20,063 nt of DNA from positions 1-20,063 of IMG/VR virus record IMGVR_UViG_3300025276_000279, one strand, 5' to 3'. Under the pieces are notes generated by a model that saw only the letters and a program-made list of their open reading frames with translations, was not told the DNA's origin and searched no databases. The stretch comes from a virus. The translations under genes and the position numbers were made by a program. This document shows positions 5,007 through 12,320 of this stretch, one piece after another (within the stretch, counting starts at the first letter, position 1; every line of letters starts with the position of its first letter).

Positions 5007-7456
5007 TGGCTATTGAAAAAGGTTTATACGGCATGCCCGAGGGCATAGACGGAGAGTTGATGGGCGAGATGGGTCAACCTGACGCCATGATCGAAATGGA
5101 TATAGTTACGTCTGAAGACACGCCCATTATGATTGAGCTGGAAGATGGCGGTGTTGAGATTAACTTCGGGGAAGAAAATGAAGATATAGACTCGGCTCCG
5201 TTTGATGCAAACCTAGCCGACTACTTAGAAGACAGCCAGCTTCAAGAAATATCAAGCGAGTTGTGTGATGCTGTAGAAGGTGACATGGCGGCCCGACGTG
5301 ACTGGGCTGATAGCTATGTTGCTGGTCTTGATGTGTTGGGCATGAAATACGAAGAACGTACTGAGCCTTGGGAAAATGCTTGTGGGGTATATAGTAACAT
5401 TTTAGCGGAAGCCGCTATCCGGTTCCAAGCTGAAGCCATGAGCGAGACGTTCCCTGCCGCTGGGCCAGTAAGAACTAAGATTCTTGGAGAAATAACCCAA
5501 GATAAAGAAGACGCTGCCTTACGTGTTAAGACAGATATGAACTACGAGCTGACTGAGGTTATGGTAGAATACCGCCCCGAACATGAGCGGCTATTGTATT
5601 CACTCGGTTTAGCTGGTTCAGCGTTCAAAAAGGTGTATTTTGACCCCGGTATGGGGCGTCAGATTGCCTTATATATCCCTGCGGAAGACGTGATTGTACC
5701 CTACGGTGCCTCTAATATTGAGTCCGCAGAGCGCGTTACGCACGTCATGCGCAAGACAAAGAACGAAATGGTCAAGCTACAGGCTGCTGGATTCTATCGA
5801 GACGTGGAACTTGGCGACCCTATGTCGTTTTTCTCTGACGTTGAAGAAGCTAAGGCCGAGCAGTCAGGTGTATCTCTTACTTCTGACGACCGTTACACCA
5901 TGTTTGAAGTCCACGCTGACTTAAATATTGACGGTGTAGATGGGGCAGACACTGAAGAGTCTTTGCAAGTCGCAAAGCCTTATGTAGTAACGCTTGAGAA
6001 GGGTACGGGTGAGATACTAGCTATCCGTCGTAACTGGAACCCTGACGACGAATTGACGCTTAAACGTCAACATTTTGTACATTATGCTTATGTACCCGGA
6101 TTTGGATTTTATGGACTTGGACTCATTCACATTATTGGTGGCTACGCTCGCGCTGGCACTTCTCTCATACGTCAACTCGTGGACGCTGGAACCCTATCCA
6201 ATCTACCCGGAGGTCTTAAATCTCGCGGACTACGAGTTAAGGGTGACGACACCCCGATTGGTCCCGGTGAGTTTCGTGATGTAGATGTGCCGTCAGGTTC
6301 GATCCGCGACAACATTATGCCGCTCCCCTATAAAGAGCCTAGCCAAACCCTCTTTGCCTTACTTAAGCAGATCACTGAGGAAGGGCGACGCCTAGGGGCA
6401 ATCTCCGATATGAACATTTCTGACATGAGCGCAAATGCGCCTGTTGGAACTACTCTTGCGCTACTAGAGCGTACTCTCAAGCCAATGGCTGCGGTGCAAT
6501 CCCGTGTCCACTACTCGATGAAACAGGAGTTTAAACTCCTAAGAAAGATCATCGCTGAGTACGCCCCTGAAGAGTATATGTACGTGCCTGACCGTGGCGA
6601 GCCTCGTGCTAGACAAGCTGACTACGCTATGGTGGAAGTCATCCCCGTCAGCGATCCTAATAGCAGCACGATGGCACAAAGAGTTGTGCAATATCAGACT
6701 GTTATGCAGATGGCGCAGGCCGCCCCACAAATCTACGACTTGCCACAACTTCATCGCCAGATGATTGAGGTCTTGGGCGTTAAGAACGCCGATACACTCG
6801 TACCTGTTGAAGATGATATGAAGCCTTCTGATCCGGTCAGCGAGAACATGAACGTCATAGTCGGTAAACCGATTAAAGCGTTTATCTACCAAGACCACGA
6901 TGCGCACATCGCTACACACCAAGCGTTTATGCAAGACCCACAGATTGCAGCGTTTATAGGGCAAAGCCCCGCAGCGCAACAGGTCGTCACTGCTTTGCAA
7001 GCGCATATTGCGGAACACATAGGGTTTAGCTATAGACAACAAGTAGAAGCAAAACTTGGAGCACAATTACCAGCGCCCGGGGAGGAAATGCCAGATGAGG
7101 TAGAAAAGCTTCTTTCTCAAACTATGGCAAAAGCGGGAGTGCAACTTACTCAACAAAAGCAACAACAAGCAGCGCAAGCGCAAGCGCAAGCGCAACAACA
7201 AGACCCTGCATTTCAAATGCAACAAGCGGAACTACAACTCAAGCGAGGCGAGCAGCAGCGTAAAGTACAGAAGGATCAAGCAGATACACAGCTCGATGCC
7301 GCCCGCCTACAGTTGGATGCAGAAAAAGCTAAAACCACTGCTGCTATTGAAGCAAGTCGCGTAGCGGCGCAGAGCGAGCAGGCTAATGCAAAACACGACT
7401 TAGACGAGGCAAAAGCCATTTTAGACTTAGCAAAAGCTAACAGAGAGGGTAAATAA
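5006..7456 (+). CDS. Portal protein
   Basis: The 816-residue product forms the dodecameric ring at one capsid vertex through which DNA passes and to which the tail binds. The call rests on its position right after the large terminase, its size, and a central region of portal type (for example TEPWENACGVYSNILAEAAI near 119-138 and SETFPAAGPVRTKI near 146-159). The N-terminal 70 residues are very acidic. From about residue 712 the C-terminus is glutamine/alanine-rich and predicted coiled coil (LTQQKQQQ... then alternating AQ, then KAKTTAAIEASR), reminiscent of the helical barrel of long podovirus portals such as P22. Start and stop codons overlap both neighbours as TAATG. Comparison with P22 is structural inference, not sequence identity. 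Confidence 0.9.
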   Translation: MAIEKGLYGMPEGIDGELMGEMGQPDAMIEMDIVTSEDTPIMIELEDGGVEINFGEENEDIDSAPFDANLADYLEDSQLQEISSELCDAVEGDMAARRDWADSYVAGLDVLGMKYEERTEPWENACGVYSNILAEAAIRFQAEAMSETFPAAGPVRTKILGEITQDKEDAALRVKTDMNYELTEVMVEYRPEHERLLYSLGLAGSAFKKVYFDPGMGRQIALYIPAEDVIVPYGASNIESAERVTHVMRKTKNEMVKLQAAGFYRDVELGDPMSFFSDVEEAKAEQSGVSLTSDDRYTMFEVHADLNIDGVDGADTEESLQVAKPYVVTLEKGTGEILAIRRNWNPDDELTLKRQHFVHYAYVPGFGFYGLGLIHIIGGYARAGTSLIRQLVDAGTLSNLPGGLKSRGLRVKGDDTPIGPGEFRDVDVPSGSIRDNIMPLPYKEPSQTLFALLKQITEEGRRLGAISDMNISDMSANAPVGTTLALLERTLKPMAAVQSRVHYSMKQEFKLLRKIIAEYAPEEYMYVPDRGEPRARQADYAMVEVIPVSDPNSSTMAQRVVQYQTVMQMAQAAPQIYDLPQLHRQMIEVLGVKNADTLVPVEDDMKPSDPVSENMNVIVGKPIKAFIYQDHDAHIATHQAFMQDPQIAAFIGQSPAAQQVVTALQAHIAEHIGFSYRQQVEAKLGAQLPAPGEEMPDEVEKLLSQTMAKAGVQLTQQKQQQAAQAQAQAQQQDPAFQMQQAELQLKRGEQQRKVQKDQADTQLDAARLQLDAEKAKTTAAIEASRVAAQSEQANAKHDLDEAKAILDLAKANREGK
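7172..7195 (+). repeat. Hexanucleotide microsatellite (GCGCAA)4 inside portal gene
   Basis: Four exact GCGCAA units encode alternating Ala-Gln in the portal's C-terminal coiled coil, followed by CAACAA. The repeat is in frame (two codons per unit), so gain or loss of units would lengthen or shorten the coil without a frameshift. Confidence 0.9.
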
Positions 7457-7620
7457 TGGAAGGTGTTAAACATTACAAAAAAGACGGAACGTTGTTTACA
7501 GGCAACTCACACAAGATGCCTGATGGCTCTTTGCACAGTGGGAAAAACCACAGCAAAGGTAGTGTGAAGTTATTCCACTTAAAAGACTTGTCAGCTACGG
7601 CAAAAAAGAAAGCTAAATAA
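7456..7620 (+). CDS. Small basic hypothetical protein (54 aa) after portal
   Basis: The ATG at 7456 overlaps the portal stop as TAATG, and AGAGGG lies upstream in the portal's last codons. The 54 residues begin MEGVKHYKKDGTLFTGNSHK and end in a lysine tail (TAKKKAK). The repeated pattern of YKKDGT, HKMPDGSLHSGK and HSKGSVKLFHLKDLS is one I remember from short proteins encoded beside portal or capsid genes in aquatic phages. The role is unknown; its basic charge suggests contact with DNA or an acidic capsid surface. The complete frame, coupled start and lack of spacer make it a real gene despite its size. Confidence 0.75.
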   Translation: MEGVKHYKKDGTLFTGNSHKMPDGSLHSGKNHSKGSVKLFHLKDLSATAKKKAK

Positions 7621-7659
7621 GAGAACAAATAACCTTAAAACCACAGGAGTTAGAACCCT

Positions 7660-7884
7660 ATGATAAAAAACCCTAAATTTAGTATTGACCCACCCGCCCT
7701 AGAGATGGAAGCTATTACAGAGGTAGCCTGCGAAGTGGCAGAAAGAACAGTAATAGAAGCAATCTGGCGCACTAGCCGTAGGGCAGGAGCATCACCAGAT
7801 GCTAACGAGGCAATGAAACTTTCTCAGGCAGCGTTAAACCTTGCTCACACACTAGCAAGCCTAGACCGCATAGGGAGAAACTAA
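7660..7884 (+). CDS. Small helical hypothetical protein (74 aa)
   Basis: A 74-residue, mostly helical protein beginning MIKNPKFSIDPPALEMEAIT. AGGAG lies 10 bases before the ATG at 7660, a slightly long but acceptable spacing, and the stop overlaps the next start as TAATG. A 39-base gap separates it from the preceding gene. There are no membrane helices or metal-binding clusters. It belongs to the head operon by position; I do not recognise the family, and a minor virion or assembly role is only inferred. Confidence 0.7.
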   Translation: MIKNPKFSIDPPALEMEAITEVACEVAERTVIEAIWRTSRRAGASPDANEAMKLSQAALNLAHTLASLDRIGRN

Positions 7885-8081
7885 TGGCTACTACCGTCTT
7901 TGACGTGCTGAATGAAAAAATAACGGAGCTTAAAGGCTCTAGCGAAGATTTCCTGAAAACTGGTGGAGCTAAAGACTTTGCTGAGTATCGGGAGGTGTGT
8001 GGCGTTATTCGAGGTCTAGACGCTGCATTAAGAGAAGTAGGCGACCTTTCGCGTAACTATATGGATGATGACGATGACTGA
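7884..8081 (+). CDS. Small conserved phage protein (65 aa) in head operon
   Basis: The 65-residue protein begins MATTVFDVLNEKITELKGSS and contains KDFAEYREVCGVIRGLDAAL followed by an acidic tail (YMDDDDD). From memory this KDFAEYREVCGxIRGLxxA pattern recurs in short proteins next to portal and scaffold genes of many podovirus-like phages, with no assigned function. It is predicted all-helical. The start overlaps the upstream stop (TAATG), and its last codons overlap the start of the GroES-like gene by eight bases, so it is translationally linked to both. Confidence 0.75.
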   Translation: MATTVFDVLNEKITELKGSSEDFLKTGGAKDFAEYREVCGVIRGLDAALREVGDLSRNYMDDDDD

Positions 8082-8532
8082 AACAGTAACAGTTAGTGGG
8101 GTCAGCGCTGACGCGTCTACAACCCCAGCAATGACTGCACTAGAGAAAAAAAGACAGAAGCGTATCGAAGTAGAAGCAGTAGTAGAGGCAGAGCTAGAAG
8201 CCTCTATCCCTAAACCTGTGGGCTATAGGGTGCTAATTGCCTTGCCTAACGTCGAAGATACTTTCGGGGAAAGCGGGCTTATTAAGGCAGAATCTACCCG
8301 TCGAGAGGAATATATCCTATCTACTGTTGGGTCTGTACTTGATATGGGTGAGCAAGCCTACAGCGATAAAGAACGTTTTCCTACGGGGCCTTGGTGCAAA
8401 GTAGGCGACCATGTGATGTTCCGAGCCAACACCGGCACGCGCTTTAAGGTGAATGGACAGGAGTTTCGCTTAATGAATGACGACTCTATTGAAGCCGTCG
8501 TAGATGATCCGCGAGCTGTTTCGCGAGCATAA
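8074..8532 (+). CDS. GroES-like co-chaperonin (Cpn10 domain)
   Basis: A 10-kDa chaperonin-type domain spans about residues 47-147 of this 152-residue protein. GYRVLIALP (50-58) corresponds to the first beta strand of GroES, EDTFGESGLI (61-70) to the mobile loop with its GroEL-binding hydrophobic end, and GDHVMFRANTGTRFKVNGQE (111-130) to the core strands. A charged helical N-terminal extension of about 45 residues is added. Phage co-chaperonins such as T4 gp31 replace host GroES so that GroEL can fold the capsid protein; this gene's place between portal and scaffold fits that role. Of three in-frame ATGs (8065, 8068, 8074), I chose 8074 because GGATG lies six bases upstream; the longer form adds only three residues. 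A cysteine at 108 is incidental. Confidence 0.85.
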   Translation: MTETVTVSGVSADASTTPAMTALEKKRQKRIEVEAVVEAELEASIPKPVGYRVLIALPNVEDTFGESGLIKAESTRREEYILSTVGSVLDMGEQAYSDKERFPTGPWCKVGDHVMFRANTGTRFKVNGQEFRLMNDDSIEAVVDDPRAVSRA

Positions 8533-8542
8533 GGAATAGACC

Positions 8543-9583
8543 ATGCCTAGAGAAAATGTAGAGTTTGAATTTCCAGACCCAGACAAGGATGAAGTATCTC
8601 AAGAAGTTGAGGTAGACATCGAAGAGGAAGATGCCCCCCTTGAAGTAGAAAGTGCTGTGGGGAGGGAAAACATGAAGTCCGCCAAAGATGCTATTAAAGC
8701 GGGCGAAGTAGAGATTGAGATAGAAGACGATACTCCAGAAGCCGACCGTGGGCGAAAGGTGTCTCCCCCACCAGAGGAAGTTACCAACGAGGAGCTAGAA
8801 AACTACTCCGACAAAGTTAAGAACCGTATTAAGCACTTTAGTAAGGGCTACCACGATGAACGTAGGGCCAAAGAAGAGGCCCAACGACAACAAGAAGCTC
8901 TTGAAGCGTATACTAAAAACTTGATGGTAGAAAACGAAAAGTTAAAAGGCTCTGTAGATCAGAACCACAATACGCTTATCGAGTCAGCTAAAAAGCAAGT
9001 GCAGGGCGAAATGGCGTTGGCTCAACGTCAGTATAAAGAAGCGTATGAGTCTGGCGAGTCAGATAAAATTTTAGAGGCCCAGACTTCGCTTAACACTGCT
9101 CAAATACGCCTAGAGAAAGTTAACGGGTTGAAACCTAAGCAGATTCAGGCTTTACAACCTCGAGAAACTCCTGTACAAACGCAAGTAGATGTACCTCAAC
9201 CTCGAGTGCAGCGAGACGAAAAAGCTGATTCATGGCGCGATGATAACGCGTGGTTCGGCTCAGATGACGAGATGACTGCCTTTGCGTTAGGGTTACATAA
9301 CAAGTTAACGAAAGAGGGGGTAGACCCCAAAACTGATACTTACTACGAGAAAATCAACACTCGTATGCGACAAGTATTCCCTGAACAGTTCGATGATGGG
9401 ATAGAGGATGAACCAGAAGGGACTAAGAGAAAATCTAGCAATGTGGTTGCTCCCGCTACGCGGAGCACAGCGCCTAATAAAATTAGGCTAACGCAATCAC
9501 AAGTCGCTATTGCAAAAAAACTTGGAGTCCCACTGGAAACTTACGCCAAACAGGCTGCTGAATTAATGAGGAAACAACAATGA
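8543..9583 (+). CDS. Capsid scaffolding protein (probable)
   Basis: The 346-residue protein is built like a phage scaffold: a very acidic N-terminal third (for example VEVDIEEEDAPLEVE, residues 22-36), a long charged coiled coil (about 90-200, with DERRAKEEAQRQQEALEAYT), a proline/glutamine linker, and a basic helical C-terminus (IRLTQSQVAIAKKLGVPLET then AKQAAELMRKQQ). Scaffold C-termini usually bind the capsid protein inside the prohead and leave before or during packaging. Location between portal and capsid genes supports this. AAGGAA precedes the ATG at 8543, and the end overlaps the next gene as ATGA. No protease-like motif is seen, so removal by cleavage would need another enzyme. The identification is by architecture and context. 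Confidence 0.8.
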   Translation: MPRENVEFEFPDPDKDEVSQEVEVDIEEEDAPLEVESAVGRENMKSAKDAIKAGEVEIEIEDDTPEADRGRKVSPPPEEVTNEELENYSDKVKNRIKHFSKGYHDERRAKEEAQRQQEALEAYTKNLMVENEKLKGSVDQNHNTLIESAKKQVQGEMALAQRQYKEAYESGESDKILEAQTSLNTAQIRLEKVNGLKPKQIQALQPRETPVQTQVDVPQPRVQRDEKADSWRDDNAWFGSDDEMTAFALGLHNKLTKEGVDPKTDTYYEKINTRMRQVFPEQFDDGIEDEPEGTKRKSSNVVAPATRSTAPNKIRLTQSQVAIAKKLGVPLETYAKQAAELMRKQQ

Positions 9584-10029
9584 CTCAGAATCGACAAAAT
9601 AGGGACGCGGAAACCCGTGAAAAAACTGTACGTAAGAAGGCGTGGGCGCCACCAACAGTGCTGCCTGATCCTATCCCTCAAGATGGGTACAAGTTTCACT
9701 GGGTTCGTGTAAGCACTATGGGTCAACCTGATTCTACTAATGTGTCCTCAAAATTACGTGAAGGTTGGGAGCCAGTACGCGCAGAAGACCACCCAGAGAT
9801 ATTTAGTGACGCCGTTGATGACGTGCGTTTCAAAGATAATGTCATTGTTGGTGGGTTAATGCTGTGTAAGGCCCCAATAGAACTCGTTGCAGAACGTACT
9901 GAGTACTACGAAAATTTAACGGAGTCTCAAATGCGATCTGTTGACCAAGGTCTGATGCGTGAAAACGACCCTCGTATGCCCCTATTTAACGATAGGAAGA
10001 CGAAGGTTACTTTCGGCAAAGGAAATTAA
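9580..10029 (+). CDS. Conserved phage head-operon protein (149 aa)
   Basis: A 149-residue hydrophilic protein. The first 30 residues are basic and arginine-rich (NRDAETREKTVRKKAWAPP). The core has YKFHWVRVSTMGQPDSTNVS and REGWEPVRAEDHPE, and the end has MRENDPRMPLFNDRKTKVTF. I remember proteins with this GYKFxWxR, REGWEPVxxxDHP and NDPRMPL signature beside capsid genes of many uncultured marine phages; the role is not assigned. It overlaps the scaffold gene by four bases (ATGA) and is followed by the decoration-like gene, so a minor capsid or assembly function is likely by context only. Confidence 0.75.
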   Translation: MTQNRQNRDAETREKTVRKKAWAPPTVLPDPIPQDGYKFHWVRVSTMGQPDSTNVSSKLREGWEPVRAEDHPEIFSDAVDDVRFKDNVIVGGLMLCKAPIELVAERTEYYENLTESQMRSVDQGLMRENDPRMPLFNDRKTKVTFGKGN

Positions 10030-10049
10030 CTTTATTTTAGGAGTTTAAA

Positions 10050-10637
10050 ATGGCTTATCCAACAGTCAGTGCTCCCTACGGTTTTCAAGCAATTAACCGC
10101 GTAGATGGTACGCCTTATGCAGGTCAAACTCGCCTTATTCCTATAGCGAGCACCTACAATACGGCTATCTTTGCAGGTGATTTGGTTAAAATCGTGGCGG
10201 CAGGCACAATCGAGAAGTTCACTGGCACTACTACTGGCTCCCCTTCGGGCGTCTTTGTAGGTGTTCAGTACGTCAATTCATTGAGCCAGTTCACACCGGC
10301 TCAGTACTACCCCGGCACTAGCGTTACAGAAGCTTTTGCTATCGTAGTTGACGATCCAATGGCGGCGTTTAAAGTCGCTGTAACTGCTGCTAACAGCACC
10401 ATGTCTTCAGCGGCTCGCGCGGCTGTAGGTTCTAACATGTCTGTTTTGGCAGGTACGGGTGATACAGCTACTGGAAACTCTGGTGCGTCAGTACTAGCAG
10501 GGTCTGAAGCTGGAACCGCAGGTCTAGTTGTGCGCGTTATTGACACAGTAGATGAAACTAAAACCGCTGCTGATACTTTTGTAGAGATAATCGTAAAGAT
10601 CAATCTGCATCAGTACAACAACACAACTGGCGTATAA
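10050..10637 (+). CDS. Capsid decoration/stabilising protein (probable)
   Basis: The 195-residue protein begins MAYPTVSAPYGFQAINRVDG and continues TPYAGQTRLIPIAS. It is rich in small residues and predicted mainly beta, with no cysteine. The N-terminal APYGF and GTPYAGxTRxIPI pattern, together with a position directly before the major capsid gene, is one I associate with head decoration or cement proteins of marine podovirus-like phages. A strong ribosome site (AGGAG, six bases before the ATG at 10050) suggests high expression, as expected for a protein needed in hundreds of copies. The assignment is from pattern and context; it could also be another abundant virion protein. Confidence 0.65.
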   Translation: MAYPTVSAPYGFQAINRVDGTPYAGQTRLIPIASTYNTAIFAGDLVKIVAAGTIEKFTGTTTGSPSGVFVGVQYVNSLSQFTPAQYYPGTSVTEAFAIVVDDPMAAFKVAVTAANSTMSSAARAAVGSNMSVLAGTGDTATGNSGASVLAGSEAGTAGLVVRVIDTVDETKTAADTFVEIIVKINLHQYNNTTGV

Positions 10638-10649
10638 GGAGACTAGCAA

Positions 10650-11558
10650 ATGGCTATTTCAAGAGCGCAACTCCTTAAGGAGTTACTACCGGGTCTAAAC
10701 GCCCTATTTGGTCTCGAATACGAGAAGTATGGTGACGAGGCCGCTGCAATCTTTGAAACCGAGTCTTCTGATCGGTCTTTCGAGGAAGAAACTAAGTTGT
10801 CAGGTTTCAGTGCCGCACCTGTTAAAGGTGAAGGTTCTGCAATCGAGTATGACAATGCGCAAGAAGCGTGGACTGCTCGTTACACTCACGAGACAGTTGC
10901 AATGGGCTTCTCGCTCACTGAGGAAGCAATCGAAGATAACCTCTACGATTCGCTCTCTTCACGTTATACAAAGGCACTAGCCCGCGCTATGGCGTACACT
11001 AAGCAAACCAAAGGTGCTGCTATTCTTAACAACGCCTTTGCTGCCGGTACTACGTACGGTGATGGACAGCCACTATGTTCGACTGCTCATCCTCTCGTAT
11101 CTGGCGGTGTAAACTCAAACCGTCCTGCTGTTTCTGCTGACCTTAACGAGGCTTCACTAGAAGCTGCTGTTATTCAGATAGCTGGCTGGACTGATGAGCG
11201 CGGTCTGCTTATTGCATCTAAACCTACTAAGCTTGTTATCCCACCTGCGTTGCAATTCGTTGCTACTCGTTTGTTGGATACCAATCTTCGTGTCGGTACA
11301 GCGGATAACGACATCAACGCACTAAACAACAATGGTTCAATCCCGGGTGGTTACACAGTTAACAACTACCTGACTGATACCAATGGTTGGTTCTTGATGA
11401 CGGACATTCCTAATGGCCTGAAGCACTTCGTTCGCTCTGCTATGAGCACTAGCATGGACGCAGACTTCGACACAGGCAACAGTCGCTACAAGGCTCGTGA
11501 AAGATACAGCTTCGGCGTATCTGATCCATTGGGCATTTTCGGTTCACCCGGCGCTTAA
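10650..11558 (+). CDS. Major capsid protein (HK97 fold, Mu gpT-like)
   Basis: The 302-residue protein builds the icosahedral shell. It resembles the Mu gpT-type capsid proteins: an N-terminal region with GLEYEKYGDE (21-30), a central segment ATRYTHE-type TARYTHETVAMGFSLTEEAI (75-94), RAMAYTKQTKGAAILNNAF (112-130), the characteristic GQPLCSTAHPL (139-149), and PTKLVIPPALQFVATRLL further on. These points and the position after the scaffold and decoration genes make the call strong. AAGGAG precedes the ATG at 10650. Two tandem terminators follow the gene, a common arrangement that gives the capsid transcript a stable 3' end and separates its level from the tail genes. Whether the N-terminus is cleaved on maturation cannot be told. 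Confidence 0.9.
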   Translation: MAISRAQLLKELLPGLNALFGLEYEKYGDEAAAIFETESSDRSFEEETKLSGFSAAPVKGEGSAIEYDNAQEAWTARYTHETVAMGFSLTEEAIEDNLYDSLSSRYTKALARAMAYTKQTKGAAILNNAFAAGTTYGDGQPLCSTAHPLVSGGVNSNRPAVSADLNEASLEAAVIQIAGWTDERGLLIASKPTKLVIPPALQFVATRLLDTNLRVGTADNDINALNNNGSIPGGYTVNNYLTDTNGWFLMTDIPNGLKHFVRSAMSTSMDADFDTGNSRYKARERYSFGVSDPLGIFGSPGA

Positions 11559-11578
11559 TAAGCAAAAGGTATTAAGGT

Positions 11579-11603
11579 AGGGGGCTTCGGCCCCCTTTCT
11601 TTT
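11579..11603 (+). terminator. Strong intrinsic terminator after major capsid gene (UUCG loop)
   Basis: AGGGGGC (11579-11585) pairs with GCCCCCT (11590-11596) around a TTCG tetraloop, followed by TTTCTTTT. A seven-pair stem, six of them G-C or C-G in the core, with an extra-stable UUCG loop makes this an efficient terminator. It starts 21 bases after the capsid stop codon. Confidence 0.92.
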
Positions 11604-11652
11604 GTCTTGGGTTTAGTGTTAGATTTAAGTTGTAGTACCCCCTTGAGATTTT

Positions 11653-11678
11653 ACCCATCCTAATCGATGGGTTTTTTT
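11653..11678 (+). terminator. Second tandem intrinsic terminator
   Basis: ACCCATC (11653-11659) pairs with GATGGGT (11666-11672) around a six-base loop, followed by an unbroken run of T to 11678. It lies about 50 bases after the first terminator and would catch read-through. Confidence 0.85.
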
Positions 11679-11680
11679 AT

Positions 11681-11711
11681 TTGTGCATTGCAAAAATAAG
11701 TGTTATATACT
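11681..11711 (+). promoter_or_regulatory. Candidate promoter for the second late operon
   Basis: TATACT at 11706-11711 matches the -10 consensus at five of six positions. TTGTGC at 11681-11686 is a weak -35 at 19 bases from it, or at 17 bases from the overlapping TATATA (11704-11709). The position directly after two terminators and before the structured leader makes a promoter expected here. Transcription would start near 11718, giving a leader of about 90 bases. Confidence 0.5.
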
Positions 11712-11733
11712 TAGCTAAATCCGGGGCCATCCG

Positions 11734-11800
11734 GTGTATCTGACAGTCTCGGCTGACGACATGCAGACAGATATACCTAAAACTAACTCGCATGTGAGGA
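11734..11800 (+). promoter_or_regulatory. Structured leader RNA with possible pseudoknot at the ribosome site
   Basis: GTGTATCTG (11734-11742) pairs with CAGATATAC (11768-11776) in a nine-pair stem with one G-U. Inside, CAGT and GCTG (11744-11755) can form a small hairpin around CTCG. The unpaired ACATGC (11759-11764) is complementary to GCATGT (11790-11795), which directly precedes the GAGGA ribosome site of 11808..12287. If that second pairing forms, it makes a pseudoknot that could hide the site. This is manual folding; no known riboswitch class is recognised. Confidence 0.5.
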
Positions 11801-11807
11801 ATTACCG

Positions 11808-12287
11808 ATGGGTACTACAACTTTCTCTGGCCCAGTTAAAGCGGGCACTATCTCCAACACTACCGGAACAACTCTCGGCAAGGATGTAAAGAACACGGGC
11901 CAAGTGACTATGGCTCAGACGTTCTCAACTGGAACCGACCTTGCCGGTGGAGCTTCTGCTGCGAACGCTACTACTGTAGTTATTCCAGCCAACTCTCAAA
12001 TTATTGACATCGTACTAGACTGTCCTTCAGCTATGGCGGGTGCTACAGCAGTGCTGAGTATTGGCGCTACTGTTGGCGGTAATGCTACGTTCCTTAATAG
12101 TTTCTCCATTACAGTGGCTTCTGGCGTAGGTCGAAAGTATCCTACCACTGAAGCTGGCGGCGCTCTTTCTTGGGCAGACACTGGAAATAAGGATTTAAAA
12201 TTGACTTGGACTACGACTGGGGCCACTAGTGGTGGTGAAGTTAGAGCGACTGTTCTGTATCAACAAAACATTAATATTACTCCTTAA
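11808..12287 (+). CDS. Thr/Gly/Ala-rich virion-type protein (159 aa)
   Basis: The 159-residue protein begins MGTTTFSGPVKAGTISNTTG. It is rich in T, G, A, S and V, predicted almost all beta, has one Cys (in VLDCPSAM) and ends LYQQNINITP. The N-terminal TTTFSGPVxxGTI pattern is one I remember at the front of structural proteins in aquatic phages; head fibre, decoration or tail roles have been proposed for such genes but I cannot choose. GAGGA precedes the ATG at 11808. It is the first gene after the capsid terminators, with its own candidate promoter and a structured leader, so its expression seems separately tuned. Its stop codon lies within a hairpin that covers the next gene's ribosome site. 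Confidence 0.7.
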   Translation: MGTTTFSGPVKAGTISNTTGTTLGKDVKNTGQVTMAQTFSTGTDLAGGASAANATTVVIPANSQIIDIVLDCPSAMAGATAVLSIGATVGGNATFLNSFSITVASGVGRKYPTTEAGGALSWADTGNKDLKLTWTTTGATSGGEVRATVLYQQNINITP

Positions 12288-12320
12288 ACATTAAAACTAC
12301 TTAATTGTAAGGAGTAATAT
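12274..12320 (+). promoter_or_regulatory. 13-bp hairpin hiding the ribosome site of 12321..12728
   Basis: ATATTACTCCTTA (12274-12286) is the exact reverse complement of TAAGGAGTAATAT (12308-12320), with a 21-base loop. The right arm contains the whole AAGGAG ribosome site and ends at the base before the ATG at 12321. The left arm contains the stop codon (12285-12287) of the upstream gene. A ribosome finishing the upstream gene would open the stem, so coupled translation is inferred. No T-run follows, so it is not a terminator. Confidence 0.8.

Noticed and set aside
6539-7066. A 175-codon open frame opposite the portal gene
   Set aside because: It is a codon-bias shadow of the portal reading frame; no ribosome site, operon context or recognisable domain supports it.
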